From Candidatus Adlerbacteria bacterium (GTDB taxonomy: Bacteria; Patescibacteriota; Minisyncoccia; Phycocordibacterales; SBAW01): a stretch of 47,853 bases of DNA. The notes beneath the pieces were generated by a model, which was given only the letters and a program-made list of their open reading frames with translations, searched no databases and was not told where the DNA came from. The stretch is from NCBI GenBank assembly GCA_903851045.1, contig CAINNF010000019.1, positions 1 to 47,853 of the forward strand, written 5' to 3'. Positions 9,728 to 18,254 of the stretch are shown here, one piece after another; positions within the stretch are counted from its first letter, which is position 1; every line of letters starts with the position of its first letter. The position numbers and the translations under genes are program-made.

Positions 9728-9754
9728 CGAGGAGGAGCTTGTGGCTCCTCCTCG
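9728..9754 (-). promoter_or_regulatory. Intercistronic hairpin between VWA lipoprotein and SBP-OmpA genes
   Basis: CGAGGAGGAGC-TTGTG-GCTCCTCCTCG, perfect 11-bp stem. Confidence 0.55.
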
Positions 9755-9766
9755 TTTAGCGTGTTA

Positions 9767-10501
9767 TCAGCGTCGAAACGACGTTGGGTCGAACACAAGC
9801 GTCTCGGTGGTTGCTTCTGCGAGACCTTTTCTCAGGTCGGCAGGGTTATTGACAGTGACGTACAGTGTGTACCCTGGGATGTTCAAGGAATGGTTCGTCA
9901 TGCAGAACCCAAGCGTCGCAACGCTGATCGGGGACTTGGTAACGATGTTTCGAGCAAGTCCTGCGACTGCCTGTGGGCCTCCGCCCTCGTTTGCTTCGCC
10001 ATCAGTGACGATGACGAGCATGTAGAGGCCGTAGCCATTCTGGCGTTGCTTTTGTTCGAGCAACATGTCGCGTCCGAGTTCGATAGCGTGGTAGAGGGGT
10101 GTTTGACCCCCCGCGACGATAGCGTTGATGCCCGCGTGAATGGAAGACTGATCGCCGCTCCCGAGTGGAGTGACGATACGTGGCCCACCATTGTAGTCGA
10201 AGACGACCAGCCCCTGATTAACGCCAGGTGGCTGCGCATCGATCGAAGCTATGACCGCGCTTTTCGCAACAACGATCTTTGTGTCCCTGTAGTCGCATAC
10301 AGGATCACTCATGCTCCCGCTGCCATCGATCACGTAGACGATGTTCTCGTCCAAGAAGTGATCGGGGGCAACGAGCTCGACTCGAGCGGATGTTTCTGAG
10401 TGTTTCGTCTCCTGTGGTGGTTTTTTGGGGTCGTCACATGCGGCGATGAGCAGCAAGCCGCTCATCGCCAAAAGGCTGACGAAGCGCCGATACTGTTGCA
10501 T
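9767..10501 (-). CDS. von Willebrand factor A domain lipoprotein
   Basis: Lipobox LLLIAAC; MIDAS VYVIDGSGSMSD, GGQTPL, VTDGEANEGGG. Confidence 0.88.
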   Translation of the reverse strand: MQQYRRFVSLLAMSGLLLIAACDDPKKPPQETKHSETSARVELVAPDHFLDENIVYVIDGSGSMSDPVCDYRDTKIVVAKSAVIASIDAQPPGVNQGLVVFDYNGGPRIVTPLGSGDQSSIHAGINAIVAGGQTPLYHAIELGRDMLLEQKQRQNGYGLYMLVIVTDGEANEGGGPQAVAGLARNIVTKSPISVATLGFCMTNHSLNIPGYTLYVTVNNPADLRKGLAEATTETLVFDPTSFRR

Positions 10502-10522
10502 GGTCGTAAATCCTGTTTCCGA

Positions 10523-12265
10523 TCACTTTACGAAGACATCGGATTCGGTATCGACCGAAGTAAAGCTAAACCGTACCCGGCGACTCTGGACCCACTCCTG
10601 ATCCGTTTGCGGTTTGCAAGCAAGGGTTATCTCGCCGCTCGAGTCATGTACGCACCCAGGCGCATCCACACCCCACCCAGTTACGTTGAACTGGCCAGGA
10701 TCGAAGGTGATGCCTTTGGTCTTCGCATAAGCGATTACGGCATCCCGAACGGCGTTCGCACGCCGAAGTGACAGATTCTTGAGCCCTTGTCGCTGCTTAG
10801 TAAGTGTATCCGGTGAAAGCCTCGGCTTCTCTGGATCGACAAGGCCAAGACTGGTGAGATACCCCGAAGGGTCGACGTACCCTTGGATATCGATCAGATC
10901 GCCCGCATTTTCTACGGCGCGTTTGATTATGTTTTCAAACTGCGCCTGGTACAACGCTACCGGGAAGTCGCTTTGCCGAGGGCTGAAGAGTATGTTGAAC
11001 CCGAACAACTCACCTTGCTCCGTGTCGCGCTGCACGCGTCCCTCAAGGAAACGTGCCGCAGCCGCAGGGTTGAAGTGCGGCACCACGACGTCGCCTGTGT
11101 TCGTCAGATCGCGAGCCATACGTGTCCAGTCCCACCCAGCTTGTGTCAGAGACACCCGCCGGGTCAGAAGTCGCATCTGCATGAAGGCAGGTTGGATCTC
11201 GGCGGTGAGACCGTCGAATCCGGACGGATAGTTCGAGTCTGTGAAGAACCGAAAGTTGCCGCCATAGCCTGCCAGCCGCATACCTTGATACAGCTGAACG
11301 ATGTCGTCGCTGTCGGTCGGGTTATCCAAGAGGAGCCCAGCCGCAGCACTCACGAGGTCGCTGTACGACTTTTTGTCCGTATTGTTCGGACCCATGATCG
11401 CCACCGTTTTCTCGTCGGCGACCAGGAGCGCATGCGCCAGCGCCTCGATCCTGTCTCGGTTGGCGTCAAAGAAGTCCTTGCGGACAGCGTAGACGTCAGG
11501 GACGACACGACCAGCCTGTGCGGTCGAGAACAGAATACGGGCGCCCTTGACCGAGCCTTCGCGGCCGGTGCCAACGGTGCCGTGTGCGGTCAGAACCTGC
11601 GCTTCAGGCATGATGACGAATGCGGCTGCGACCGAGGGGTCGGAGCTCATTGCCGTAGCAGGACTGAACGAGTTCTTGTCGGTCACCAGCAGATCGGGGA
11701 CATACTTGATGGTGACGTCCGATGCGCTGAGACCGGCGGTTTGTAGCACGTTTACCAGAAGGTCGACGTGCGGACCGTAGGCCTGCAGGACGATAGTCTT
11801 GCCCTTCAGGTCGGTCAGCTCGTTGATGTCTCCGCGGACGACCAGGGCATCCGCCCCGGTCGACCACGACAACTGGTGAAAGACCACCATCTGCGTCCGT
11901 GGATCACGATTCGTTAGCTCGGAGGCCGTGTTGATCATGCCCAGCGTGCCGCGCAAAAACGGCGACCTGCACGTCAGGTAATCGTCCAGCTGTGCCCGGA
12001 AGTCGTCCCTCGATACGAGTTGGAGGTCCAGACCGTGCTGGTCGATGATACTGCCGCGTGCGGTACGTTTGGAGTTGCCGTTCGCGTAGCTGGTGGCGAT
12101 ATCAGCGCCCCATGCGATGACCGGCATGTTCCAGGGTTGTCCGACCTTGCAGTCGGCGACTCGTGACTGTGCCACCAAGGGCCCTTGGGTCACGTAGTTT
12201 CCGGCGTGTGCTGGCGCTGTGCCCACAAGGGCGCACAGTGCAAGCAGGATCTGAAGCATTCTCAC
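10523..12265 (-). CDS. Secreted substrate-binding-like protein with C-terminal OmpA-like domain
   Basis: Signal peptide ALVGTAPAHAG; SBP-like DLKGKTIVLQAYGPHVDLLVNVL; OmpA-like DIQGYVDPSG...LSLRRANAVRDAVIAYA...VTGWGVDAPG. Confidence 0.75.
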   Translation of the reverse strand: MRMLQILLALCALVGTAPAHAGNYVTQGPLVAQSRVADCKVGQPWNMPVIAWGADIATSYANGNSKRTARGSIIDQHGLDLQLVSRDDFRAQLDDYLTCRSPFLRGTLGMINTASELTNRDPRTQMVVFHQLSWSTGADALVVRGDINELTDLKGKTIVLQAYGPHVDLLVNVLQTAGLSASDVTIKYVPDLLVTDKNSFSPATAMSSDPSVAAAFVIMPEAQVLTAHGTVGTGREGSVKGARILFSTAQAGRVVPDVYAVRKDFFDANRDRIEALAHALLVADEKTVAIMGPNNTDKKSYSDLVSAAAGLLLDNPTDSDDIVQLYQGMRLAGYGGNFRFFTDSNYPSGFDGLTAEIQPAFMQMRLLTRRVSLTQAGWDWTRMARDLTNTGDVVVPHFNPAAAARFLEGRVQRDTEQGELFGFNILFSPRQSDFPVALYQAQFENIIKRAVENAGDLIDIQGYVDPSGYLTSLGLVDPEKPRLSPDTLTKQRQGLKNLSLRRANAVRDAVIAYAKTKGITFDPGQFNVTGWGVDAPGCVHDSSGEITLACKPQTDQEWVQSRRVRFSFTSVDTESDVFVK

Positions 12266-12354
12266 GTCTGTTCCTTTCTGTAACTTCTATGTAGTTGTCA
12301 GAGGACAGAACCATTGACACATAAACGGTGTCAGTGGTGTATCCGCAAGAGAGC

Positions 12355-12420
12355 ATACCACGCTTTTATTTATACGCAATATATTGCAAATAAAAATTAG
12401 TGTTGTAAATATTGCATTCT
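12355..12420 (-). promoter_or_regulatory. AT-rich promoter/operator region of the 12265->2951 cluster
   Basis: Palindrome GCAATATATTGC (12376-12387); -10-like TATGCT with upstream TTGCGT on the minus strand. Confidence 0.4.
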
Positions 12421-12426
12421 TGGTCC

Positions 12427-14562
12427 CTACCGTACGAACCACGAGGCTACATAGTGCCACAACGTGAACAGGAAGGATCGATGTACTGTTGTGCCAACGC
12501 TTGCAAGTTGTTCGGTCGGGATCGTGACGTGTTGCGCGATCGAAGTGTCCTTAGGTACCTGCTGTTTCGCCTTATGCACGTTCGTATGAGTGAGAGTAGG
12601 GAGAAGAGCTGCCGCTATTATTGGTGGCGTAGAGGTCGCTGGTGTGGCTGTGCTCAGTGGGGTCAGAGCGGCAACCGTTGTGGTAGGAGTGCTCGTAGCT
12701 TCCGGCGGGGTGGTCGTGGCGATAGATGTTGTTGTTGCTATGAGTAGTGAACTCGTCGAGAGGGGTACTCCTGCTGTGCCCGCCGCAGACGCAGCGGTCG
12801 TCGGGCGGTGCGAAAAATTTTGTAGCACCGTGTTCCATGGCCTCCCTTCAAGTCCGAGTAGTGCGTATGCGGTGGCCCAGATGCGCGTGGGAGTATCGGT
12901 CGTGGTCGGCTCGAATCCGCCATCCGCCTGTTGATAGGAGGTGAGGCAGGTGAGTGGTGTCGCGCCAGTGTTGCTTTGCCAGGTTGTCGGAGTGTCACCA
13001 AGCGCCGTTACCGCCTGCAGCACCCAGCTCGTTGCATATTCATTACCAACACAGCCTGAACCGCTTTCGTGTGATCGCAGGTAAGCCTTCGCTTTGGTAA
13101 GTGCGCTCGTGACCCCCTCAAGGGTGGTGAGTGGGGCGAGTGCTTGCGCTGCGGCTGCGGTCAGGTCGACACTGTCCCACGAGCCGTTGCTCGACTGTTG
13201 TGCAAGGATATATGCCGTCTCTTTTTGTATCAGAGGGTCCTGTACGGTGTATCCGGCGTGTAAGAGAGGGAACAGCGCAAATATGTCATCGTTGACCGAC
13301 GTTGAGTCGCCGGTCTGTGTGCCGTCGAAGGCATCGACGACGTGCTGCACCGCGTTGGTGCCGCCGTACGGATCATCACCGAGCGCTTCGAGCGCCATAG
13401 CGCGTCGCTCGTAGTCGGTGGTCCGGTCTGCTGGAGCGGTATCGAGATAGCTCCTGAGCGCATTTGCCGCGGTGAGTGCTGCCGGGTGCGACGCGAGCGC
13501 GAGTGCTACCCAGTCATCGATAAAGGTGCCTGTGAACGAACCATTCGCCCGCTGTTGTGACAGTAGGTAGGCGAGCGCAGTATCTCCTGGCTGCGGTGTC
13601 GGACTTCCGCCACCACCTCCACCCACGATCGTTGGGGGTGTCGACGTCGCTGCGTCAGTGACACTGAACGAGGTTGCGGGAGTGTAGTAGTCCTCCGCAA
13701 GTCCAGCGGCGTATGTACCGGGCTGTGACACGGTAAAGGTCGCTTGCCCCGAACTGGCCGAGGTGGATGTCGCGATAACCATCGGCGACCATGGGTTCGC
13801 TGGGTCGGGCTGCGTGATACCAACCACGAGTCCTGGTGCGGGTGTATAGGTGTTCGTTGCCGGGTCATAGGACTCTGCGGTGACGGTGAACGGCGCGTTC
13901 GTGGTCACGGAAGAAGTGTCGAGCACGACCTGGCGCGGATACCCAAAGTAGATAAAGACAATGTCATGGTCGCTCAATTGGTAGGAATCCATGCCGACCG
14001 ACGGTGTGGTACCGTTCACCGAATACTGCCACTTGCTGCACAGCGGTGTGGAGGAGGCTGCCGGTACCGAAAGACAGTTGAGGTAGAACGCGCCGTATGA
14101 CGCATAATACTGCAGGTCGCTGATCGTAAAGTCGGTCGAACTTGCCGCAAGCAGCTCCAGTGCGGCCAAGACGCTCTTTGCTGACGAGGTGATCGGTGTC
14201 GTCGTGCCTGTCGGTGTGATGCTTGTGGTCGTTGCGTTCGGCGAAAGAGCAATAAGGCTTGATGTCGCTATGGTGTCACCAGCACGAATCGTGATCTGTA
14301 CGGTTTCGGTTGGTGTGGTGGGGGCGGCGAGCGACGTGTCGCTTTCTCCAACTGCAGGACTACAAGGGGACGTTTCCGAAAGCGACACGTCGCTCGCCGC
14401 AGATACACACGTGGATGTTGCTATCGATACATCTGTAGTACTCGTAGCCACCACGTCGGGTGTGCTGCTAGCAGCATCATCGGCGTGTGCGAACGAGGAG
14501 GGTACGCACAAAAATAGTAAAAAACCGAACAGCAACACACGCACCGAGGTGGTATATGTCAT
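12427..14562 (-). CDS. Secreted DUF4430 (transcobalamin C-terminal-like) plus terpene-cyclase/prenyltransferase-like alpha/alpha-toroid repeat protein, C-terminal TM
   Basis: Signal peptide; DUF4430-like FYLNCLSV...CSKWQYSVNGTTPSVGMDSYQLSDHDIVFIYFG; repeats ALAYLLSQQRANGSF, YILAQQSSNGSWDSVDLTAAAAQAL; Ser/Thr-rich tail; C-terminal TM. Start 14562 chosen because 14604 lies in the riboswitch. Confidence 0.75.
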   Translation of the reverse strand: MTYTTSVRVLLFGFLLFLCVPSSFAHADDAASSTPDVVATSTTDVSIATSTCVSAASDVSLSETSPCSPAVGESDTSLAAPTTPTETVQITIRAGDTIATSSLIALSPNATTTSITPTGTTTPITSSAKSVLAALELLAASSTDFTISDLQYYASYGAFYLNCLSVPAASSTPLCSKWQYSVNGTTPSVGMDSYQLSDHDIVFIYFGYPRQVVLDTSSVTTNAPFTVTAESYDPATNTYTPAPGLVVGITQPDPANPWSPMVIATSTSASSGQATFTVSQPGTYAAGLAEDYYTPATSFSVTDAATSTPPTIVGGGGGGSPTPQPGDTALAYLLSQQRANGSFTGTFIDDWVALALASHPAALTAANALRSYLDTAPADRTTDYERRAMALEALGDDPYGGTNAVQHVVDAFDGTQTGDSTSVNDDIFALFPLLHAGYTVQDPLIQKETAYILAQQSSNGSWDSVDLTAAAAQALAPLTTLEGVTSALTKAKAYLRSHESGSGCVGNEYATSWVLQAVTALGDTPTTWQSNTGATPLTCLTSYQQADGGFEPTTTDTPTRIWATAYALLGLEGRPWNTVLQNFSHRPTTAASAAGTAGVPLSTSSLLIATTTSIATTTPPEATSTPTTTVAALTPLSTATPATSTPPIIAAALLPTLTHTNVHKAKQQVPKDTSIAQHVTIPTEQLASVGTTVHRSFLFTLWHYVASWFVR

Positions 14563-14599
14563 ACGCCTTGCTCGAGGCACTTGTGTGGATAAATAGTTC

Positions 14600-14694
14600 G
14601 TCAAGCGTCGGTATTCGGACTTGATCCTGGATCTCTCAGGACTTACCGTAGCGGCACTGTGGAGGACTTACACCTCTCTTCCCCTTCGCTCGAC
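14600..14694 (-). ncRNA. Cobalamin (B12) riboswitch-like element
   Basis: Minus strand: GTCGAGCG AAGGGGAAGAGAGGTGTAAGTCCTCCACAGTGCCGCTACGGTAAGTCCTGAGAGATCCAGGATCAAGTCCGAATACCGA CGCTTGAC. Matches the B12-box pattern (GGTGnAAgTCC...CnGnnCCGCnACnGT...AGTCCGnATACC) with an 8-bp closing P1. Confidence 0.85.
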
Positions 14695-14716
14695 ATGATC
14701 GGACAGAACCCTCGCA

Positions 14717-15268
14717 CTATACGCGGACGTGTAACGCTTGTGCAAGCCGCTCGCGCATGGTGCGAGCACGCACGATAACCTCGCTACCGTACACGAACAC
14801 ACCAAAGAGAAGTGGCGTGTACAGTACGTCACCCAGAAGCATGTTGCGGTAGAACGGCAACCCGAGCGTGTAGCAATAGACGAGTCCTTCGACCGTTTTC
14901 GCGTACCACGGCGAGAATGCCCACACCGCAAAGTTCGTGACGATGAAGAACAAGAACGAAGAGGCGAGGACGAGCGCCGCACCCGTAAAGAGGTTTGGAT
15001 ATCTTTTGAGTATAAAGCTACCGATACCGATGAGCGCGAAGGAGCCGTAGACGCTCAACATCACACGCCAGTCGTAGAATCCGATGATAAGGTCGGAGAG
15101 AAGGAGTGCGAGTAAGGGTACCGCCACCGCCCAAGTTCTCCCTAAGTACACACCCGAGATGAGAGCGATTGCGGTGATCGGTGTCGCGTCGGGCAGGTGG
15201 AAGGCGAGTCGCACCGCAAGCGTGAAGAGGACGAGACCGAAGGCTATCAGAAAGTTTTTGTATCGCAT
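14717..15268 (-). CDS. DUF6580-like / ECF transporter S-component-like membrane protein
   Basis: About 6 TM segments; PDATPITAIALISGVYLG, LLALLLSDLIIGFYDWRVMLSVYGSFALIG typical of this family. Confidence 0.7.
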   Translation of the reverse strand: MRYKNFLIAFGLVLFTLAVRLAFHLPDATPITAIALISGVYLGRTWAVAVPLLALLLSDLIIGFYDWRVMLSVYGSFALIGIGSFILKRYPNLFTGAALVLASSFLFFIVTNFAVWAFSPWYAKTVEGLVYCYTLGLPFYRNMLLGDVLYTPLLFGVFVYGSEVIVRARTMRERLAQALHVRV

Positions 15269-15270
15269 GA

Positions 15271-15816
15271 CTATTGTCGTGATGGGCCGAACTGCCACGC
15301 AACCCGGTCGCCGTTGTGTAGTATATACCCACTTGCGCCGATCTGGGGCTCGACACCGTTCACTGTATATTGCCAATAGTTTTTATTGGTACCATTGGTG
15401 AGTCCGCCCATACTCGTGATCAGTGCCCCAAGCCCCGTATAGTTTTGAACCTCCAACTGTAGGTGTGGGTCTTTGGTACTGAGTGTCTGCAGAAGGGTGA
15501 GAAGGGTCTCGTTCGCGGTGATAGTAACCTGTTTGTCAGTATAGAGACCTTGTATGGAGAGCGAAATGCTCGGGCCGTTTGGTGCGGTGGCAGTGTGTTG
15601 TGGGGTGGTGGATGTATGTAATGTATCGTGCGCAATAGGTACGGACCCCATGTTCGATGGGTGAGTGTCGTTTGTGGTAGTGGGAGAGTCTATCTGACGG
15701 GACAGGCTCACCCGCAGCGTCGGTGCCTTCGCCTCATGGGTGTGCAGGAGAAAGCCTGCCGCGATAGCGACGATGATGCATAGTCCCGGCACCGCATACC
15801 AGAGGTGTTGGTTCAT
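15271..15816 (-). CDS. Membrane-anchored DUF4430 (transcobalamin C-terminal-like) protein
   Basis: N-terminal TM; LSIQGLYTDKQVTITANETLLTLLQTL...GGLTNGTNKNYWQYTVNGVEPQIGASGYILHNGDRVAWQFGPS. Confidence 0.78.
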   Translation of the reverse strand: MNQHLWYAVPGLCIIVAIAAGFLLHTHEAKAPTLRVSLSRQIDSPTTTNDTHPSNMGSVPIAHDTLHTSTTPQHTATAPNGPSISLSIQGLYTDKQVTITANETLLTLLQTLSTKDPHLQLEVQNYTGLGALITSMGGLTNGTNKNYWQYTVNGVEPQIGASGYILHNGDRVAWQFGPSRQ

Positions 15817-15842
15817 AGACCCAAGTATCATATACTACAGGC

Positions 15843-16409
15843 ATGTTGTATACACGCAAAGGGGATACCGGCACGACCGAACTGTTCGGATCGCCCGACC
15901 GATTACCGAAAGATTGCCCGTTATTCGAAGCGCTCGGCACCGTGGACGAACTCAATTCGCTCTTAGGCGTCTGCTTCGCACAAGCGCATAGTGCCGCCGA
16001 CACGGCCGACTCGAGCCCGACCACGGTGGAGTACCGTCACCTCGCAGAACTCATACGAAACGTCCAACAAGACCTTTTTATCGTCCAGGCGGAGTTGGCG
16101 GGTGCCCCCAAGACGCTTGATGAAGCGCACGTGTTGCACCTAGAATCGTGTATCGCCGAAGTAGAGTCGTATATAACGAATCCTCACTCGTTTGTCATTG
16201 CGGGCGGCTCCGAACTTTCGGCCTATTTCGACTACGCACGAGCGGTCTCACGTCGAGCCGAGCGCCACGTGCTCGCGGTACGAGGCGACTATCCAACCTC
16301 CGCCGACACTCAAAAATATCTTAACCGCCTCTCCAGCTTCCTCTACGCTCTTGCAAGAAAAGCCAACAAGCTCGCCGAGTCAAAGGAGGCAAAGCCGACG
16401 TATACATAG
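15843..16409 (+). CDS. ATP:cob(I)alamin adenosyltransferase (PduO/MMAB type)
   Basis: YTRKGDTGTTELFG, FEALGTVDELNSLLG, IQ...DLFIVQAELAG, FVIAGGSELSAYFDYARAVSRRAER, YLNRLSSFLYALAR. Confidence 0.93.
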   Translation: MLYTRKGDTGTTELFGSPDRLPKDCPLFEALGTVDELNSLLGVCFAQAHSAADTADSSPTTVEYRHLAELIRNVQQDLFIVQAELAGAPKTLDEAHVLHLESCIAEVESYITNPHSFVIAGGSELSAYFDYARAVSRRAERHVLAVRGDYPTSADTQKYLNRLSSFLYALARKANKLAESKEAKPTYT

Positions 16410-16433
16410 GGCAATTCTGAGGGTTGTTTTCTA

Positions 16434-16463
16434 TTGACATATATACACCTAATGTATTAAAAT
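16434..16463 (+). promoter_or_regulatory. Sigma70-like promoter
   Basis: TTGACA at about 16434 with AT-rich -10 region (TATTAAAAT) upstream of the GTG at 16533. Confidence 0.5.
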
Positions 16464-16532
16464 GTTGGCAGCTTAGCTCGGGCTCAAAACCCACTTTGGT
16501 ACATTCACAAGCACAACACAGGAGTACGGCTC

Positions 16533-17573
16533 GTGGAGATCAACGACCTGACCATCACTCAGAATAACGATGGTAGCTATACGTGGAGCACTCCCAAACC
16601 ACTGCCTGTCTGCTTTGATGAGCGGTGGAGTGATGCAGAACTGCAGCACTTCATCGACGACGTCATCGAAGTTGCCCGCCAGCAGTGCACCTATCGCGGT
16701 GCATCTCGGGAGGAGCATGACGCACTAACCAAGGACCAGCGACGCACGAGGGGGCTGGAAATGTTCGACCAGCTCATCCGACAGAGCGAGCCGCCCGGAC
16801 TGACCATATTCCAACGCGCCCTCTTCTGGGCGAGTTCGTGGTGGTGGCACACCGACACGCGTATGCTGGCAAGAGTCTTCTTTCCCAACAAAGATGAGAT
16901 CGGCGAAGCACAAGCGAGCATCGCCGATTTCATCATCCCGGCGCTGCCACAGTCCATACAGGAGTGTGTGAAGGATATGGTCTTGGTTGAAACGGCAAGC
17001 AATCCTCGTCACTTCGCCCTCCTGTTTGTCAGCCGCGACGATAATCTGCGGCGTATTGTCACCGATACGCAACTCTTCGAACTCACGGGTGTCATGGGCT
17101 ACGTCTACCTCGACATCACCCATGACGGCAAGCCGGTTGCCCGCTCGTGCTGCGAGCGAGGTGGTGGTCGCGCCTTCTTTGATGGCGTACGACTGATGAG
17201 CCATCCTCGCTTCGAGACGTGCGCCCCCAAGACCGTGATGGTTGACAGTGGCTACAAGGTTAACTCGACTGGTTGCACTATCGTTAACGGCATGCTGTTC
17301 CCGCTCATCGATGCGGACGACCCAGTCGCTCACACCCACGGTGCTTTTTTTGGATTCACCGCATTCGATCAAAACGATGTAGTGAGAGCAACGGAGATGG
17401 CGCAAGCGTCTGGAACTCGTATGAGGGTGGATGGCAGCCGTGTGACCTTGGACGGCACCGAACTGAAACCTACAGGCGTGTTCTACCCGAGCGAGACAAC
17501 TCTGTTGCCGACTGGCTTCACCCACTTCGGTTGGTCGAAGTTCAGGCCGATCAACTACTCAAAGATTGCCTGA
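16533..17573 (+). CDS. Hypothetical protein (346 aa)
   Basis: Long ORF with GTG start, own promoter and upstream AGGAG; no family recognised. Confidence 0.75.
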   Translation: MEINDLTITQNNDGSYTWSTPKPLPVCFDERWSDAELQHFIDDVIEVARQQCTYRGASREEHDALTKDQRRTRGLEMFDQLIRQSEPPGLTIFQRALFWASSWWWHTDTRMLARVFFPNKDEIGEAQASIADFIIPALPQSIQECVKDMVLVETASNPRHFALLFVSRDDNLRRIVTDTQLFELTGVMGYVYLDITHDGKPVARSCCERGGGRAFFDGVRLMSHPRFETCAPKTVMVDSGYKVNSTGCTIVNGMLFPLIDADDPVAHTHGAFFGFTAFDQNDVVRATEMAQASGTRMRVDGSRVTLDGTELKPTGVFYPSETTLLPTGFTHFGWSKFRPINYSKIA

Positions 17574-17696
17574 CCAAACCAGCACCATACACCCGCAGCA
17601 CGGAGGTCCAACCCCTCCTGCTGCGGTTCTGTTTTTCTATACCCTTCTGTCTTGCTGCAGTCGTCTACGGCTCACCATTGTCGCGTGGAGAATCTG

Positions 17697-18113
17697 TTAG
17701 CTGTGTCGCTCCTCTAACTTCTCGATATGCTCGAGCTCGGCGTCTATCTTATCTATCTTGTGGAGGATGTAGTCGGTCGTTGTCTTCTCTGAGCGGACCT
17801 CGCGTTCGGTCTTCTCGGCCAGCTGCTCCTCTTGTTTGACCAATCTCTCTTCTCCGAGCACGTCAGTAAGTATCATACGGTCGCCGAGGAAGACCGAAAT
17901 AAGTAAGCCGGTGACCATGAGCATTGCTACGCCAGTGATGATCGAGCCAGGGCCAAAGAGGACAGGTGCAAGTTCGGCTGTCTCCCACACACCCTTCCAA
18001 AACAGTACGACACCAACACCTCCCACGAGCGCATACAGCACGGGCCGATGACCGAGCCAGCTGCGAATATGGTCGTCACCTCGACGAAAAAAGTGCAGCA
18101 CTTTGCGCAACAT
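17697..18113 (-). CDS. Small membrane protein with two TM segments and C-terminal coiled coil
   Basis: Hydrophobic segments followed by EEQLAEKTEREVRSEKTTTDYILHKIDKIDAELEHIEKLEE. Confidence 0.7.
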   Translation of the reverse strand: MLRKVLHFFRRGDDHIRSWLGHRPVLYALVGGVGVVLFWKGVWETAELAPVLFGPGSIITGVAMLMVTGLLISVFLGDRMILTDVLGEERLVKQEEQLAEKTEREVRSEKTTTDYILHKIDKIDAELEHIEKLEERHS

Positions 18114-18139
18114 GAATTCATAATACCACGTACCGCTTG

Positions 18140-18211
18140 GGAAACAGCAAAAGGCACTTTGTGCAGGGGTGCTGTGTATCTCCCCGGAGCAAAGTGCCTT
18201 TTGCTGTTTCC
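18140..18211 (-). repeat. Long perfect hairpin (22-bp arms, 28-nt loop) 3' of the RNR gene
   Basis: GGAAACAGCAAAAGGCACTTTG (18140-18161) and CAAAGTGCCTTTTGCTGTTTCC (18190-18211) are exact reverse complements. Confidence 0.9.
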
Positions 18212-18254
18212 TCTTACGCTAGTGTTTTTGTGTTTTCTGTAAGTACGTTCGGTG

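Noticed and set aside
6048-12294. 13-nt shared word CTACATAGAAGTT (plus at 6048-6060, minus at 12294-12282)
   Set aside because: Short, opposite orientation relative to the genes and no structural context; may be chance.
12266-12420. Guanidine (ykkC-type) riboswitch upstream of the TauA-type transporter cluster
   Set aside because: Expected because of the SBP family, but the conserved ykkC core motifs were not seen here or before the SBP gene.
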